A DNA stretch of 32,959 bases from Chitinophagaceae bacterium (GCA_947455605.1 CANGOX010000033.1:1-32959), one strand, 5' to 3'. Shown: positions 1 to 6,972, counted from the stretch's first letter. Notes: generated by a model from the letters alone, not told the origin. Program-made: numbers and translations.

Positions 1-679
1 CAAGCAACAATTGTTCTTGCAGCGTATTGGTGACCGATTGGTTGAGTGTATGTTTGATATAAGCCAATGCCTTTGTAGGCATTTGTGATAATGTGAGAGC
101 GATCTTTTTGCTTTCTGCATCAAATGTTTCATCGCTGAAAACTTTATAAAGCATACCCATCTGTAATGCATCTGTTGCAGAAACTTTATCTCCCAACATC
201 ATTAAGGCACTAGCTCTTTGGAAACCAATTAATCTGGGTAAATGAAATGTGCCGCCGCTATCCGGGATCAATCCGATCTTAGAAAAGGCCTGGATGAACG
301 AAGATGATTGTGTGGCAACTACCATATCGCAAGCCAGCGCTAGATTGGCTCCTGCACCGGCTGCTACACCATTAACAGCGGCCATAACAGGTTTGGGTAT
401 GTTTCTGATCCTTGTGATGATAGGATTGTAATGTTCACTTAATATTTTCTGCATGCCTGGGCCGTTGGGATCTACTACTTCGGCAAGATCCTGTCCCGCG
501 CAAAAGCCTTTGCCTGCGCCGGTAATATAAACGCAACGTACTTCGGAGAGTGTTACGCATTCATCCAACTTAGATTGCATGAGCAAGGCCATTTCACGAT
601 TAAACGAGTTTAGCTTATCGGGTCTGTTTAAGGTGATATATGCAACCCCGTTTTGAATCTCAAATAAAATAGATGACAT
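1..679 (-). CDS. paaG: PaaG, ring-epoxide isomerase (enoyl-CoA hydratase family), 3' end outside window
   Basis: This is a crotonase-fold protein, about 226 residues visible, reading off the left edge. It starts at ATG 677-679 (MSSILFEIQNGVAYITLNRP). Visible landmarks are the GAGKGFCAGQDL oxyanion-hole segment, NGVAAGAGANLALACD, and FSKIGLIPDSGGT, which holds the conserved acidic residue. The whole stretch matches E. coli PaaG from memory (shared AFSKLGLIPD-GGT and NGVAAGAGA). PaaG isomerises ring-1,2-epoxyphenylacetyl-CoA to the oxepin in the cytoplasm, directly after the epoxidase encoded just upstream. It is the last gene of the paa run seen here, separated from paaD by the inserted four-helix-bundle gene. 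A general enoyl-CoA hydratase (PaaF-like) is the alternative, but the GFCAGQDL and LIPDSGGT signatures and the position favour PaaG. Confidence 0.87.
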   Translation of the reverse strand, partial: MSSILFEIQNGVAYITLNRPDKLNSFNREMALLMQSKLDECVTLSEVRCVYITGAGKGFCAGQDLAEVVDPNGPGMQKILSEHYNPIITRIRNIPKPVMAAVNGVAAGAGANLALACDMVVATQSSSFIQAFSKIGLIPDSGGTFHLPRLIGFQRASALMMLGDKVSATDALQMGMLYKVFSDETFDAESKKIALTLSQMPTKALAYIKHTLNQSVTNTLQEQLLL

Positions 680-696
680 GTGGGAGAGTTAATATG

Positions 697-1173
697 GGTT
701 AAAGTTGTTAAAAGGGTTAAAGTAGTTAAAAGTGTTTTGGAATGGATCTATCCATTAACTTTTTGTTTCTTTAAATAGCCGATATAACCGTTTAATAATT
801 TTAAGACCTTCTCGAATTGTTGTTTTAATTCTATCATCTTACTGTTTATGATATACCCCTCATCGAAAGCTACTGTTAAATGATCCAGGGTTTCATTTAG
901 CGAACCTCTTGCATCTCTGCAAAATTTAATATTATCAAGATAATGAAATCTGCCATAACCTTCAGCAATATTCGCAGTTACAGATCTTGATGACCGCTTT
1001 ATCTGATCTGTTAATCTATATTTTTCTTCTGGTGGAATTTGCTTGCAAAGATCAATGATCATTATCCTGAATACTCTGGCCTGCTTCCAGACTTCTAGTG
1101 TTTCAAAACCGGTGATGATATCTCCCATCTCAATTCTTTGCAGCTAATTTAACCTCTTTAACTACTTTAACCA
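697..1173. repeat. Inverted repeats bracketing the S23/IVP gene
   Basis: GGTTAAAGTAGTTAAA at 715-730 is matched perfectly, in reverse complement, at 1158-1173. On the left there is a second, slightly diverged tandem copy (697-712, GGTTAAAGTTGTTAAA). The unit fills the space between the paaD stop (1188) and the paaG start (679). I see no obvious target-site duplication. The arrangement is that of a small insertion cassette or of a gene that carries its own flanking words. Confidence 0.75.
748..1128 (-). CDS. Four-helix-bundle protein of the S23/IVP family
   Basis: A 126-residue, highly helical, charged protein beginning MGDIITGFETLEVWKQARVF. The 'F..LEVWK.A' start, 'YRLTDQIKRSSRSVTANIAEGYGR' middle and 'RGSLNETLDHL' segments are hallmarks of the S23 ribosomal-protein-like or intervening-sequence-protein family (TIGR02436), related in fold to the Avd protein of diversity-generating retroelements. 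The cellular function of stand-alone members is not established. It lies in the same direction as the paa genes, between paaD and paaG, where no such gene belongs in the pathway. It is bracketed by perfect 16-bp inverted repeats (715-730 and 1158-1173), which suggests insertion as a unit. Family assignment is confident; function is unknown. Confidence 0.88.
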   Translation of the reverse strand: MGDIITGFETLEVWKQARVFRIMIIDLCKQIPPEEKYRLTDQIKRSSRSVTANIAEGYGRFHYLDNIKFCRDARGSLNETLDHLTVAFDEGYIINSKMIELKQQFEKVLKLLNGYIGYLKKQKVNG

Positions 1174-1187
1174 ATACGTATTTATAC

Positions 1188-1751
1188 CTAGTGACACTTG
1201 AAATAATCGAATGGCTCTTTACAATCCAGGCATTTATATAAAGCCTTGCAGGCCGTACTGCCAAACTGTGAAACCAGTTCTGTATGACAGGAATTACACA
1301 ACGGACATTGAATAGCTTCTTCCTGCTGAAACGAATCGGGCGTACAAACAGCCTGTTTGTATTGTGGTGGTGCAATACCGTAGGCTTTTAGTTTTTCTTT
1401 GCCCGCATCACTCATCCAGTTGGTGGTCCAGGCTGGCGATAATACCTGTTCAATTTTGATGTTGGTAAAACCCGCTTCCATCAATGCCATACGCATGCTC
1501 ATGTTCATAACGTCTATGGCCGGGCAACCTGTATAGGTAGGCGTAACAGAAAGCAGAACCTCCCAACTTCCAACCCCCCTGCCCCCTGAAGGGGGAGTTA
1601 TGTTAACCGTTATGTTTCGGACAATCCCTAAATCAATTACGGATAATACAGGCACTTCCGGATCAGAAACGTTTTCAAGAATCGCTAATACTATTTTCTT
1701 AACAGTATCCGGAGTTTGATCAGTAGTAATATGTTTATTTATTATTTCCAT
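1188..1751 (-). CDS. paaD: PaaD, phenylacetyl-CoA epoxidase accessory (metal-sulfur assembly) protein
   Basis: A 187-residue protein with an N-terminal MIP18/DUF59-like domain (NVSDPEVPVLSVIDLGIVRNIT, TPTYTGCPAIDVM, PAWTTNWMSDAGKEKLKAYGIAPP) and a C-terminal cysteine-rich zinc-ribbon-like part (CPLCNSC ... STACKALYKCLDCKEPFDYFKCH). It matches E. coli PaaD closely across both halves. PaaD is needed for maturation of the PaaABC di-iron epoxidase. I place the start at MEIINKH (1749-1751); a longer frame to 1856 would overlap paaC and translate an intergenic repeat. Odd feature: about nine extra residues (ITPPSGGRGVGS region) sit between 'RNIT' and the following strand. They are encoded by a copy of the GC-rich palindromic repeat at 1573-1597 that otherwise lies between genes. 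Confidence 0.9.
   Translation of the reverse strand: MEIINKHITTDQTPDTVKKIVLAILENVSDPEVPVLSVIDLGIVRNITVNITPPSGGRGVGSWEVLLSVTPTYTGCPAIDVMNMSMRMALMEAGFTNIKIEQVLSPAWTTNWMSDAGKEKLKAYGIAPPQYKQAVCTPDSFQQEEAIQCPLCNSCHTELVSQFGSTACKALYKCLDCKEPFDYFKCH
1573..1597 (-). repeat. GC-rich palindromic repeat (family A) inside paaD
   Basis: A 25-bp copy of the element whose core is CTCCCCCTTCAGGGGG followed by a second G run. It is read in frame as part of PaaD. One base differs from the intergenic copies at 24315-24339 and 27855-27879 apart from the C/T position in the core. Confidence 0.85.
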
Positions 1752-1757
1752 ATAAGC

Positions 1758-1783
1758 TACCCCTTCAGGGGGCCGGGGGGTGA
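1758..1783. repeat. GC-rich palindromic repeat (family A) between paaC and paaD
   Basis: ACCCCTTCAGGGGGCCGGGG-type copy of family A in the 43-bp gap between the paaC stop and the PaaD start. It probably forms a hairpin in the operon transcript just upstream of the PaaD start. Confidence 0.75.
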
Positions 1784-1794
1784 GGGTTTGGTAC

Positions 1795-2553
1795 TTACCA
1801 ATTTGAGTTCGGGTATGCTCTCTGCAAAAACTGCATTTCCGCCAAAATAAACCCAAGTTGTTCTGTATGTTTTCCTTCTTTACCGCCAGACTGCATCCAA
1901 ATAGTATCGGCGGGTATGGGAAGGATAGCTTCTTCGAAAACAGCTTTTACTTTTTTATCCCATGATATTTTTATCATTGACAGATCAATACTTATGCCAT
2001 CGCCAATAGTTAACAGCTCGAAGTTCACAGGTATAAACAACTCGCCGGTATAACTCCATATCTCATCAATCGCATCTAACATCCTTCGTTTACTTTCCTC
2101 CGTTCCATCCCCTAACCTGATCACCCACTCACTGCTCCAGCGGAGATGATAGGTAACTTCTTTCAATGACTTTTCTGCAATGGCGGCGAGCTGTTTATCG
2201 GCACCGTTTTGTAATTGCTGGTACAGGAAATATTGATAGGTACTGAAAAAAAACTGTCGTAAAACCGTTTGTGCCCAATCTCCATTGGGTAATTCAGTAA
2301 GCAGGTTATTCTTAAAATCGATCGCATCTCGCAGATAAGCCAAAGAATCTTCAGTAGCCCCTTCCCCGCTTAACTGTGCAGCATACTGGTAAAAATTTCT
2401 AGCCTGACCTATCATGTCCAGCGCAATATTCGTGATCGCAATATCCTGCTCCAATATTGGCCCATGCCCGCACCACTCACTATTACGATGCCCAATGATC
2501 AATGCGTTATCTGCAAGATGTAAAGTGTAATCGATTAATGTTTTTGTATCCAT
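1795..2553 (-). CDS. paaC: PaaC, structural subunit of phenylacetyl-CoA epoxidase
   Basis: A 252-residue, largely helical ferritin-fold protein (E. coli PaaC is close to 250). Recognisable segments are 'GHRNSEWCGHGPILEQDIAI', 'NIALDMIGQARNFYQYAAQL' and 'YHLRWSSEWVIRLGDGTEESKRRM'. In the family, PaaC pairs with PaaA as the catalytically inactive partner that shapes the active site and helps dock the substrate. It is encoded between paaB and paaD in the usual order. A family A repeat (2561-2583) separates it from paaB. Start ATG 2551-2553. Confidence 0.93.
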   Translation of the reverse strand: MDTKTLIDYTLHLADNALIIGHRNSEWCGHGPILEQDIAITNIALDMIGQARNFYQYAAQLSGEGATEDSLAYLRDAIDFKNNLLTELPNGDWAQTVLRQFFFSTYQYFLYQQLQNGADKQLAAIAEKSLKEVTYHLRWSSEWVIRLGDGTEESKRRMLDAIDEIWSYTGELFIPVNFELLTIGDGISIDLSMIKISWDKKVKAVFEEAILPIPADTIWMQSGGKEGKHTEQLGFILAEMQFLQRAYPNSNW

Positions 2554-2560
2554 ATAAATT

Positions 2561-2583
2561 CCCCCTTTAGGGGGTTAGGGGGT
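2561..2583. repeat. GC-rich palindromic repeat (family A) between paaB and paaC
   Basis: CCCCCTTTAGGGGGTTAGGG-type copy filling most of the 36-bp gap between the paaB stop and the paaC start. The core can form a short hairpin in the mRNA. Confidence 0.75.
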
Positions 2584-2589
2584 CTGGTA

Positions 2590-2886
2590 TTACATATTTT
2601 TAACTTCATCCGGCAGATCATAAAATGTAGGATGCCTGTAGGCTTTGTCATTAGCCGGATCATATAAAGAAGCCGCATCGGAAGGGTTACTTGCATGGAT
2701 GAATTTACTCTCAACTACCCAGATACTAACACCTTCCATCCTGCGAGTATAAACATCCCTTGCATTTTCAATAGCCATCTGTGCATCGGTTGCATGCAGA
2801 CTGCCAACATGTTTATGATCGAGCCCTTGTTTGCTGCGGATGAAGATCTCCCAGAGAGGCCATTCATTTTTTATTTCAGTACTCAT
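2590..2886 (-). CDS. paaB: PaaB, small subunit of phenylacetyl-CoA epoxidase
   Basis: A 98-residue protein, the usual PaaB length. It begins MSTEIKNEWPLWEIFIRSKQGL and contains 'DHKHVGSLHATDAQMAIENARDVYTRR' and 'SIWVVESKFIHAS', all typical of the family. PaaB bridges PaaAC units in the multicomponent monooxygenase complex. It is translated from the same transcript as paaA and paaC. Its start lies directly below an 18-bp perfect inverted repeat (2905-2972). Confidence 0.94.
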   Translation of the reverse strand: MSTEIKNEWPLWEIFIRSKQGLDHKHVGSLHATDAQMAIENARDVYTRRMEGVSIWVVESKFIHASNPSDAASLYDPANDKAYRHPTFYDLPDEVKNM

Positions 2887-2904
2887 TGGTTTATTGGTTT
2901 ACTT

Positions 2905-2972
2905 GTTTATTGGTTTACTGGTCCTTCTTTCTGGCTTTACGAATAAACTGATAAACCAGTAAACCAATAAAC
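2905..2972. repeat. Perfect 18-bp inverted repeat between paaA and paaB
   Basis: GTTTATTGGTTTACTGGT at 2905-2922 is the exact reverse complement of 2955-2972, with a 32-base loop. It occupies the 89-bp gap between paaA and paaB. Further degenerate copies of the same word extend to 2887 on the left. In RNA this would be a long stem between the two cistrons. Related GTTTATT words recur at 6871-6955 and 7100-7130. Confidence 0.85.
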
Positions 2973-2975
2973 GAA

Positions 2976-3920
2976 CTAAGCTGCGTGTAAAGATTGTTTT
3001 TGTTTTCTTTTCTCTGCATAAGCACTTGCTGCTTCTCTTACCCATGCACCTTCTTCCCATGCTTTTTTTCTGGTTTCCAGTCTTTCCTTATTGCAAGGGC
3101 CGTTGCCTTGTACAACCTGCCAGAATTCATCCCAATTGATTTCCCCAAAATTGTAATGACCGGTTGCTTCATTCCATTTGAGGTCTTTATCAGGAATAAC
3201 TAATCCCAGTACTTTGATCTGTTCTGCACATACATCGATAAATTTCTGTCGAAGTTCATCGTTGGTAAACCGTTTGATCTTCCATTTCATGCTTTGAATG
3301 GTGTTTGGGCTCTCATCATCCTTCGGGCCAAACATCATTACACTTGGCCACCACCATCTGTCAATGGCATCCTGTGCCATTCTTTTCTGTGCTGCTGTTC
3401 CTTTGCTGAGCGTGAGTAATATTTCAAATCCCTGGCGTTGGTGAAAACTTTCTTCTTTGCATACACGCACCATGGCTCTTGCATAAGGGCCAAAACTGTT
3501 ACGGCAAAGTGGCACCTGATTCATTATGGCGGCACCATCTACCAACCAACCGATGGCACCAATATCTGCCCAGCTAAGGGTAGGATAATTAAAGATGGAA
3601 GAGTATTTGGCTTTACCGCTATGCAGTTGTGCATACATTTCATCTCGTGTGATGCCCAGGGTTTCTGCAGCGGAATATAAATACAAACCATGGCCTGCTT
3701 CATCCTGTACCTTGGCCAATAGAATAGCTTTACGGCGAAGGTTTGGGGCACGCGTTATCCAGTTGCCCTCGGGTAACATACCTACAATTTCGCTGTGGGC
3801 ATGCTGACTGATCTGCCTTATTAATGTTTGCCGATATTTTTCCGGCATCCAGTCTTTCGGCTCAATGCGGATCTCTTTATCGATCTTATCCTGAAATATC
3901 TCTTCAAAACCTTTTTCCAT
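2976..3920 (-). CDS. paaA: PaaA, catalytic di-iron subunit of phenylacetyl-CoA epoxidase
   Basis: A 314-residue protein from [20 protein letters not shown] (start 3918-3920), close to the E. coli length of 309. The two ExxH di-iron motifs are visible as '[15 protein letters not shown]' and '[13 protein letters not shown]'. '[19 protein letters not shown]', '[26 protein letters not shown]' and '[17 protein letters not shown]' are further family signatures. PaaA uses O2 and electrons from PaaE to epoxidise the ring of phenylacetyl-CoA. An in-frame ATG at 3980 would add 20 residues, but it lies inside the operator and upstream of the likely promoter box, so I reject it. It is the first gene of its transcript and is controlled by the operator at 3962-3979. 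Confidence 0.96.
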   Translation of the reverse strand: MEKGFEEIFQDKIDKEIRIEPKDWMPEKYRQTLIRQISQHAHSEIVGMLPEGNWITRAPNLRRKAILLAKVQDEAGHGLYLYSAAETLGITRDEMYAQLHSGKAKYSSIFNYPTLSWADIGAIGWLVDGAAIMNQVPLCRNSFGPYARAMVRVCKEESFHQRQGFEILLTLSKGTAAQKRMAQDAIDRWWWPSVMMFGPKDDESPNTIQSMKWKIKRFTNDELRQKFIDVCAEQIKVLGLVIPDKDLKWNEATGHYNFGEINWDEFWQVVQGNGPCNKERLETRKKAWEEGAWVREAASAYAEKRKQKQSLHAA

Positions 3921-3938
3921 ATTCGGGTTATTGCGGTT

Positions 3939-3946
3939 CAAAAATA
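3939..3946 (-). promoter_or_regulatory. paaA promoter, -7 box
   Basis: On the minus strand this reads TATTTTTG, a full match to the Bacteroidota -7 consensus TAnnTTTG. A -33 TTTG lies 21 bases upstream (3968-3971), inside the operator palindrome. The start codon follows after 18 bases. Confidence 0.7.
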
Positions 3947-3961
3947 GGAAAAGAAAAGCCG

Positions 3962-3979
3962 TGCTAACAAATGTTAGCA
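3962..3979. promoter_or_regulatory. PaaR-type operator upstream of paaA
   Basis: TGCTAACAAATGTTAGCA has perfect 8-base arms around a 2-base centre. Its GCTAAC-N4-GTTAGC core recurs upstream of the tetR gene at 5790-5805. It covers the -33 element of the paaA promoter, which is where a repressor would block RNA polymerase. The link to the adjacent TetR protein is inference from the shared palindrome and proximity. Confidence 0.75.
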
Positions 3980-4029
3980 TATCGATTATATAAAATCTTT
4001 GTTTTTGTTAGCCTGTTTAGGTTTCCGGC

Positions 4030-5118
4030 TTATTTTATATCAAAATCTACCACCACTTTTTCAGTTCTTGGGTGCGACTGGCAGGTTAGTATAAAACCCT
4101 GCTCTATTTCATCGGGTTCCAGGCCATAGTTTACGTCCATATCCACTTCTCCTTCTACCAGTTTGGCCCGGCAGGTGCAGCAAACGCCACCTTTACAGGC
4201 ATAGGGGAGGTCGGCACCGTTCTTTAACGCGGCATCTAAAATAGCATCTCCTTCAAACCCAAGGTCAAAATCAAAGCTGACTCCATCGAGTTTAATGGTA
4301 ATCTTACTTTTTACTTCTGTCTTTACTGACGACTCACGACTCACGACTGACGATCGCTTGGTGCCTGCCGTTGTAAATAATTCAAAATGTATTTTCTTTT
4401 TTTCAACTCCCATCTGTTCCAATTGATCCTTTACAGAAAAGATCATATTCTCGGGTCCGCATAAAAAGAAAGCATCTGTGCTATGTATATCGATCGTTTT
4501 CTCACAAAGTGCACCGCATTTATCTGCGTCTATCCTGCCAAAATTGATGTCTGAATCTGTTTTCTCTCTTGATAGAATATAGATCACCCGAAAGCGGTTC
4601 ATATACAGGTTCTTCAATCCTTCGAGTGCTTCCTTGAAAATAATGGAATGCCTGTTACGGTTTCCATATACCAGGGTGAATTCGCTTGTGAGTTCTGTGC
4701 GTAGCGTAGTTTTGATAATGGAGAGTAAAGGGGTGATACCACTTCCCGATGCAAAACCCACATATTTTCTGGATTGCTCCGGGTTTAGATCTGTAAAAAA
4801 TTTTCCGAGTGGCGGCATTACTTCCAGTGTATCGCCTTTTTGTAACTGTTCATTTGCATAGGTAGAGAAGATCCCCCCTTCTACTTTTTTAACAGCCACA
4901 CGTAATTCATTATCCAGTGGACTGCTGCAAATAGAGTAGGAGCGCCGTACATCTTCTCCATGGATATTTGTACGAAGTGTGATGTACTGTCCTTGCTTAT
5001 ATTGAAATATTTCTTTAAGATTTTCGGGCACTGCCAAAGCAATAGATACACAGTCTGCAGTTTCCCTTCTTATATCCGCTATGATTAACTTCTGAAAATG
5101 AATAGACATAGTAAACAA
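4030..5118 (-). CDS. paaE: PaaE, NADPH-dependent reductase component of phenylacetyl-CoA epoxidase
   Basis: A 362-residue flavoprotein reductase. Residues about 1-110 form the FAD domain (RRSYSICSSP), about 115-240 the NAD(P) domain (GFASGSGITPLLSII, FFLCGPENMI), and the last 90 a plant-type [2Fe-2S] ferredoxin domain (YACKGGVCCTCRAKL ... LTCQSHP). It delivers electrons from NADPH to PaaA. Start is MFT at 5118 or MSIHFQKL at 5109; the latter fits E. coli PaaE better. The linker before the ferredoxin domain contains a run (TKRSSVVSRESSVKTE) encoded by a CACGACTCACGACT-type repeat word at 4325-4355 that is otherwise intergenic. It follows tetR by 60 bp with no clear promoter of its own, so the two are probably co-transcribed. 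Confidence 0.95.
   Translation of the reverse strand: MFTMSIHFQKLIIADIRRETADCVSIALAVPENLKEIFQYKQGQYITLRTNIHGEDVRRSYSICSSPLDNELRVAVKKVEGGIFSTYANEQLQKGDTLEVMPPLGKFFTDLNPEQSRKYVGFASGSGITPLLSIIKTTLRTELTSEFTLVYGNRNRHSIIFKEALEGLKNLYMNRFRVIYILSREKTDSDINFGRIDADKCGALCEKTIDIHSTDAFFLCGPENMIFSVKDQLEQMGVEKKKIHFELFTTAGTKRSSVVSRESSVKTEVKSKITIKLDGVSFDFDLGFEGDAILDAALKNGADLPYACKGGVCCTCRAKLVEGEVDMDVNYGLEPDEIEQGFILTCQSHPRTEKVVVDFDIK
4325..4355 (-). repeat. CACGACT word repeat (family E) inside the paaE linker
   Basis: A run of CACGACT/GACGACT words in the coding sequence between the reductase and ferredoxin domains. The same words occur between genes at 8219-8244 and around the end of nnr at 9747-9802. Confidence 0.7.
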
Positions 5119-5122
5119 TATA

Positions 5123-5178
5123 ACTCCCCCTTTGCACCAACGCTGAAGCTTTAGCGCAAGAGTGAGGGGGCCGGGGGG
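5123..5178. repeat. Expanded family A palindrome between tetR and paaE
   Basis: The C-rich arm (from 5123) and the G-rich arm (to 5178) of family A are separated here by about 30 extra bases, which contain their own imperfect palindrome (CGCTGAAGCTTTAGCG). It is a long-hairpin variant, filling the gap between tetR and paaE. Confidence 0.6.
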
Positions 5179-5772
5179 TTACTTATTGATCAATCCTCCT
5201 ACCAAAATCGTGATCATATTAGCTTCCAGTTCTTCGGCACTGATCTTTTGTGTAGACCTGTGCCAGCTTTCAATACCGCTGATGGCATGCAGCATGATCA
5301 GCACAGCTGTGGGTGCATCAATTTTTTTGATCTCTTTATTGCGGATGCCACTCTCAATGATCGCAGCAAAACGTTTACGATAGATGCGGCGTTGGTTCTG
5401 AAAATTGGATAAATAAGGATCGGCCAGGTGTTTCCACTCACGGTCGCTTACATATACTTCCTCATAATGGTTGATGATCTCACTGATATGAAAGCGTAAT
5501 AACTTCTCTACTTTTTCGATGGAAGGGATGGGCTCTACTTCGATCTCGTCGATCTTATGCATGAAGCGGTTTGCTACGCTGAAGCAGATCTCGTGCAGCA
5601 ATTCCGTTTTGGATTTGATATGGTTATAGAGGCTGGCAGCTTCTACACCAACCGATTCGGCGAGGTCGCGCATGCTGGCAGCTTTAAAACCTTTCTCACG
5701 GAAAAGCGTGGCTGCTTTGGTTACAATCACGTCTTTGCGGGAGACGTTTTTATCTGTTTTTATTCTGGCCAT
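5179..5772 (-). CDS. TetR-family repressor, probable regulator of the paa genes
   Basis: A 197-residue regulator. The N-terminal helix-turn-helix is clear (ATLFREKGFKAASMRDLAESVGVEAASLYNHIKSKTELL, about residues 20-60). The remainder is the helical ligand-binding domain. It stands at the head of the paa locus, and the same GCTAAC-N4-GTTAGC palindrome occurs at its own promoter and at paaA. By analogy with PaaR regulators of other bacteria, phenylacetyl-CoA is the likely inducer; the sequence alone does not show this. It starts at ATG 5770-5772. Confidence 0.85.
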   Translation of the reverse strand: MARIKTDKNVSRKDVIVTKAATLFREKGFKAASMRDLAESVGVEAASLYNHIKSKTELLHEICFSVANRFMHKIDEIEVEPIPSIEKVEKLLRFHISEIINHYEEVYVSDREWKHLADPYLSNFQNQRRIYRKRFAAIIESGIRNKEIKKIDAPTAVLIMLHAISGIESWHRSTQKISAEELEANMITILVGGLINK

Positions 5773-5776
5773 AAAG

Positions 5777-5784
5777 CGAAGATA
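5777..5784 (-). promoter_or_regulatory. tetR promoter, -7 box
   Basis: The minus strand reads TATCTTCG, one base from TAnnTTTG. A TTG lies 20 bases upstream, and the operator palindrome occupies this spacer. The start codon is only 4 bases downstream of the box, so the transcript would be nearly leaderless or starts slightly differently. Confidence 0.5.
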
Positions 5785-5789
5785 TTGAA

Positions 5790-5805
5790 GCTAACGTGTG
5801 TTAGC
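5790..5805. promoter_or_regulatory. PaaR-type operator upstream of tetR
   Basis: GCTAACGTGTGTTAGC: 6-base arms and a 4-base centre, with the same arms and spacing as the core of the paaA operator. It lies between the putative -33 and -7 elements, consistent with autorepression. Confidence 0.72.
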
Positions 5806-5868
5806 AAGTTTTTTGCCTTAAAATTCTTGATTCGTTAGTATTTTAAGTGAAGGATTGCTGGATTACAA

Positions 5869-5911
5869 TCAATCAATAATCCGCTAATCCGCAATCTGTT
5901 AATTCGCTAAT
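5869..5911. repeat. AATCCGCTAATCCGC word repeat (family D)
   Basis: Tandem variants of AATCCGC/AATTCGC in the gap between tetR and the PfkB gene. The same words flank holB at 32753-32783 (inverted) and 32880-32914. Confidence 0.65.
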
Positions 5912-5952
5912 TATGCCCTAATTTCGCACCCCGATAACAAAACCTAATCATT

Positions 5953-6873
5953 ATGTCTTTAGTAGTTGTAGGATCCATGGCTTTTGATGCCATTGAAACC
6001 CCATTTGGTAAGAGCGATAAGATCGTTGGCGGAGCCGGTACCTATATTGCCTGGTGCGCTACCAATTTCACCCCAGTTAAACAGATCTCTGTAGTAGGTG
6101 GTGATTTTCCTCAGGATGAACTGGATGCTTTAACAGCCCGTGGGGTTAGTCTGGAAGGTGTACAGATCAAAAAAGATGAGAAGACATTTTTCTGGAGTGG
6201 CCGTTATCATATGGATATGAATACCCGCGATACACTGGAAACACAATTGAATGTATTGGGAGATTTTAACCCGGTTGTTCCGGAAAGCTACCAGGATTGC
6301 GAATACCTGATGCTGGGTAACCTGGCACCTGCGGTACAAAGCAGCGTGATCACACAATTGAAAAAGCGTCCGAAACTGATCGTAATGGATACGATGAATT
6401 TCTGGATGGAAATAGCCATGGATGATCTGAAAAAGACCATCTCTATGGTAGACGTATTGATGGTGAATGATAGCGAAGCCAGACAGTTAAGCGGCGATTT
6501 CTCGCTGGTACGTGCAGCTGCTACCATCATGAAAATGGGGCCTAAGTTCCTGATCATTAAAAAAGGAGAGCATGGTGCTTTATTGTTCCATGATAACAAA
6601 GTATTCTTTGCACCGGCATTACCTCTGGAAGATGTATTTGATCCAACAGGAGCAGGTGATACGTTTGCAGGTGGATTTATCGGACATATTGCCAGAACCG
6701 GTGATATCTCTTTTGAAAACATGAAAACGGCGATCATTGTAGGAAGTGCCATGGCTTCTTACTGTGTTGAAAAATTTGGTACAGAGCGTTTAAGAAGCAT
6801 TGATAAATCGGATATCAGCGGAAGATTAGATGAGTTTGTACAATTGGTGAATTTTGATATTAATTTGGTTTAA
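5953..6873 (+). CDS. PfkB-family carbohydrate or nucleoside kinase
   Basis: A 306-residue ribokinase-fold enzyme. The C-terminal PfkB signature with catalytic Asp is clear: DPTGAGDTFAGGFIGHIA (about residues 234-251). The N-terminal part has 'VVGSMAFDAIETPFGKSDKIVGGAGTYIAWCA', with the substrate-binding glycine pair. A 'MVNDSEARQLSGD' segment and 'IIKKGEHGALLF' complete the family pattern. It phosphorylates a sugar or nucleoside using ATP, but the substrate cannot be read from sequence. Length is normal for the family. A near-match to the -7 box (TAATTTCG, 5919-5926) lies upstream. It appears monocistronic. Confidence 0.85.
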   Translation: MSLVVVGSMAFDAIETPFGKSDKIVGGAGTYIAWCATNFTPVKQISVVGGDFPQDELDALTARGVSLEGVQIKKDEKTFFWSGRYHMDMNTRDTLETQLNVLGDFNPVVPESYQDCEYLMLGNLAPAVQSSVITQLKKRPKLIVMDTMNFWMEIAMDDLKKTISMVDVLMVNDSEARQLSGDFSLVRAAATIMKMGPKFLIIKKGEHGALLFHDNKVFFAPALPLEDVFDPTGAGDTFAGGFIGHIARTGDISFENMKTAIIVGSAMASYCVEKFGTERLRSIDKSDISGRLDEFVQLVNFDINLV

Positions 6874-6964
6874 TAGTTTAGTTGTTTATTAGTTTATCGG
6901 GAAGAATACAGACAAAAAATGCAAATAAACCGGTAAACAAATAAACCCATAAACAAAAAACCCT

Positions 6965-6972
6965 TATTTTCG
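6965..6972 (+). promoter_or_regulatory. Candidate promoter of the asd leader transcript
   Basis: TATTTTCG, one base from TAnnTTTG, followed by CAC as in the candidate box upstream of the PfkB gene. The leader ORF starts 7 bases downstream. No convincing -33 element is seen. Confidence 0.4.

Noticed and set aside
748..1128. Diversity-generating retroelement (S23 gene as Avd)
   Set aside because: No reverse transcriptase, template or variable repeat is visible nearby. The gene is a stand-alone S23/IVP member.
1130..1375. 81-residue minus-strand ORF overlapping paaD
   Set aside because: Shadow frame of the conserved PaaD C terminus, with no family features.
1752..1856. N-terminal extension of PaaD (start at 1856)
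   Set aside because: It overlaps the end of paaC, and its residues are encoded by an intergenic family A repeat. PaaD homology begins only after MEIINKH.
3921..3980. Twenty-residue N-terminal extension of PaaA
   Set aside because: The ATG lies inside the operator and upstream of the -7 box. Known PaaA proteins have no such hydrophobic extension.
5869..5911. CRISPR-like array of AATCCGC words
   Set aside because: Units are 7-10 bases with no unique spacers and no cas genes nearby.
6288..6752. 154-residue ORF antisense to the PfkB kinase gene
   Set aside because: Lies entirely within a well-supported gene on the other strand.
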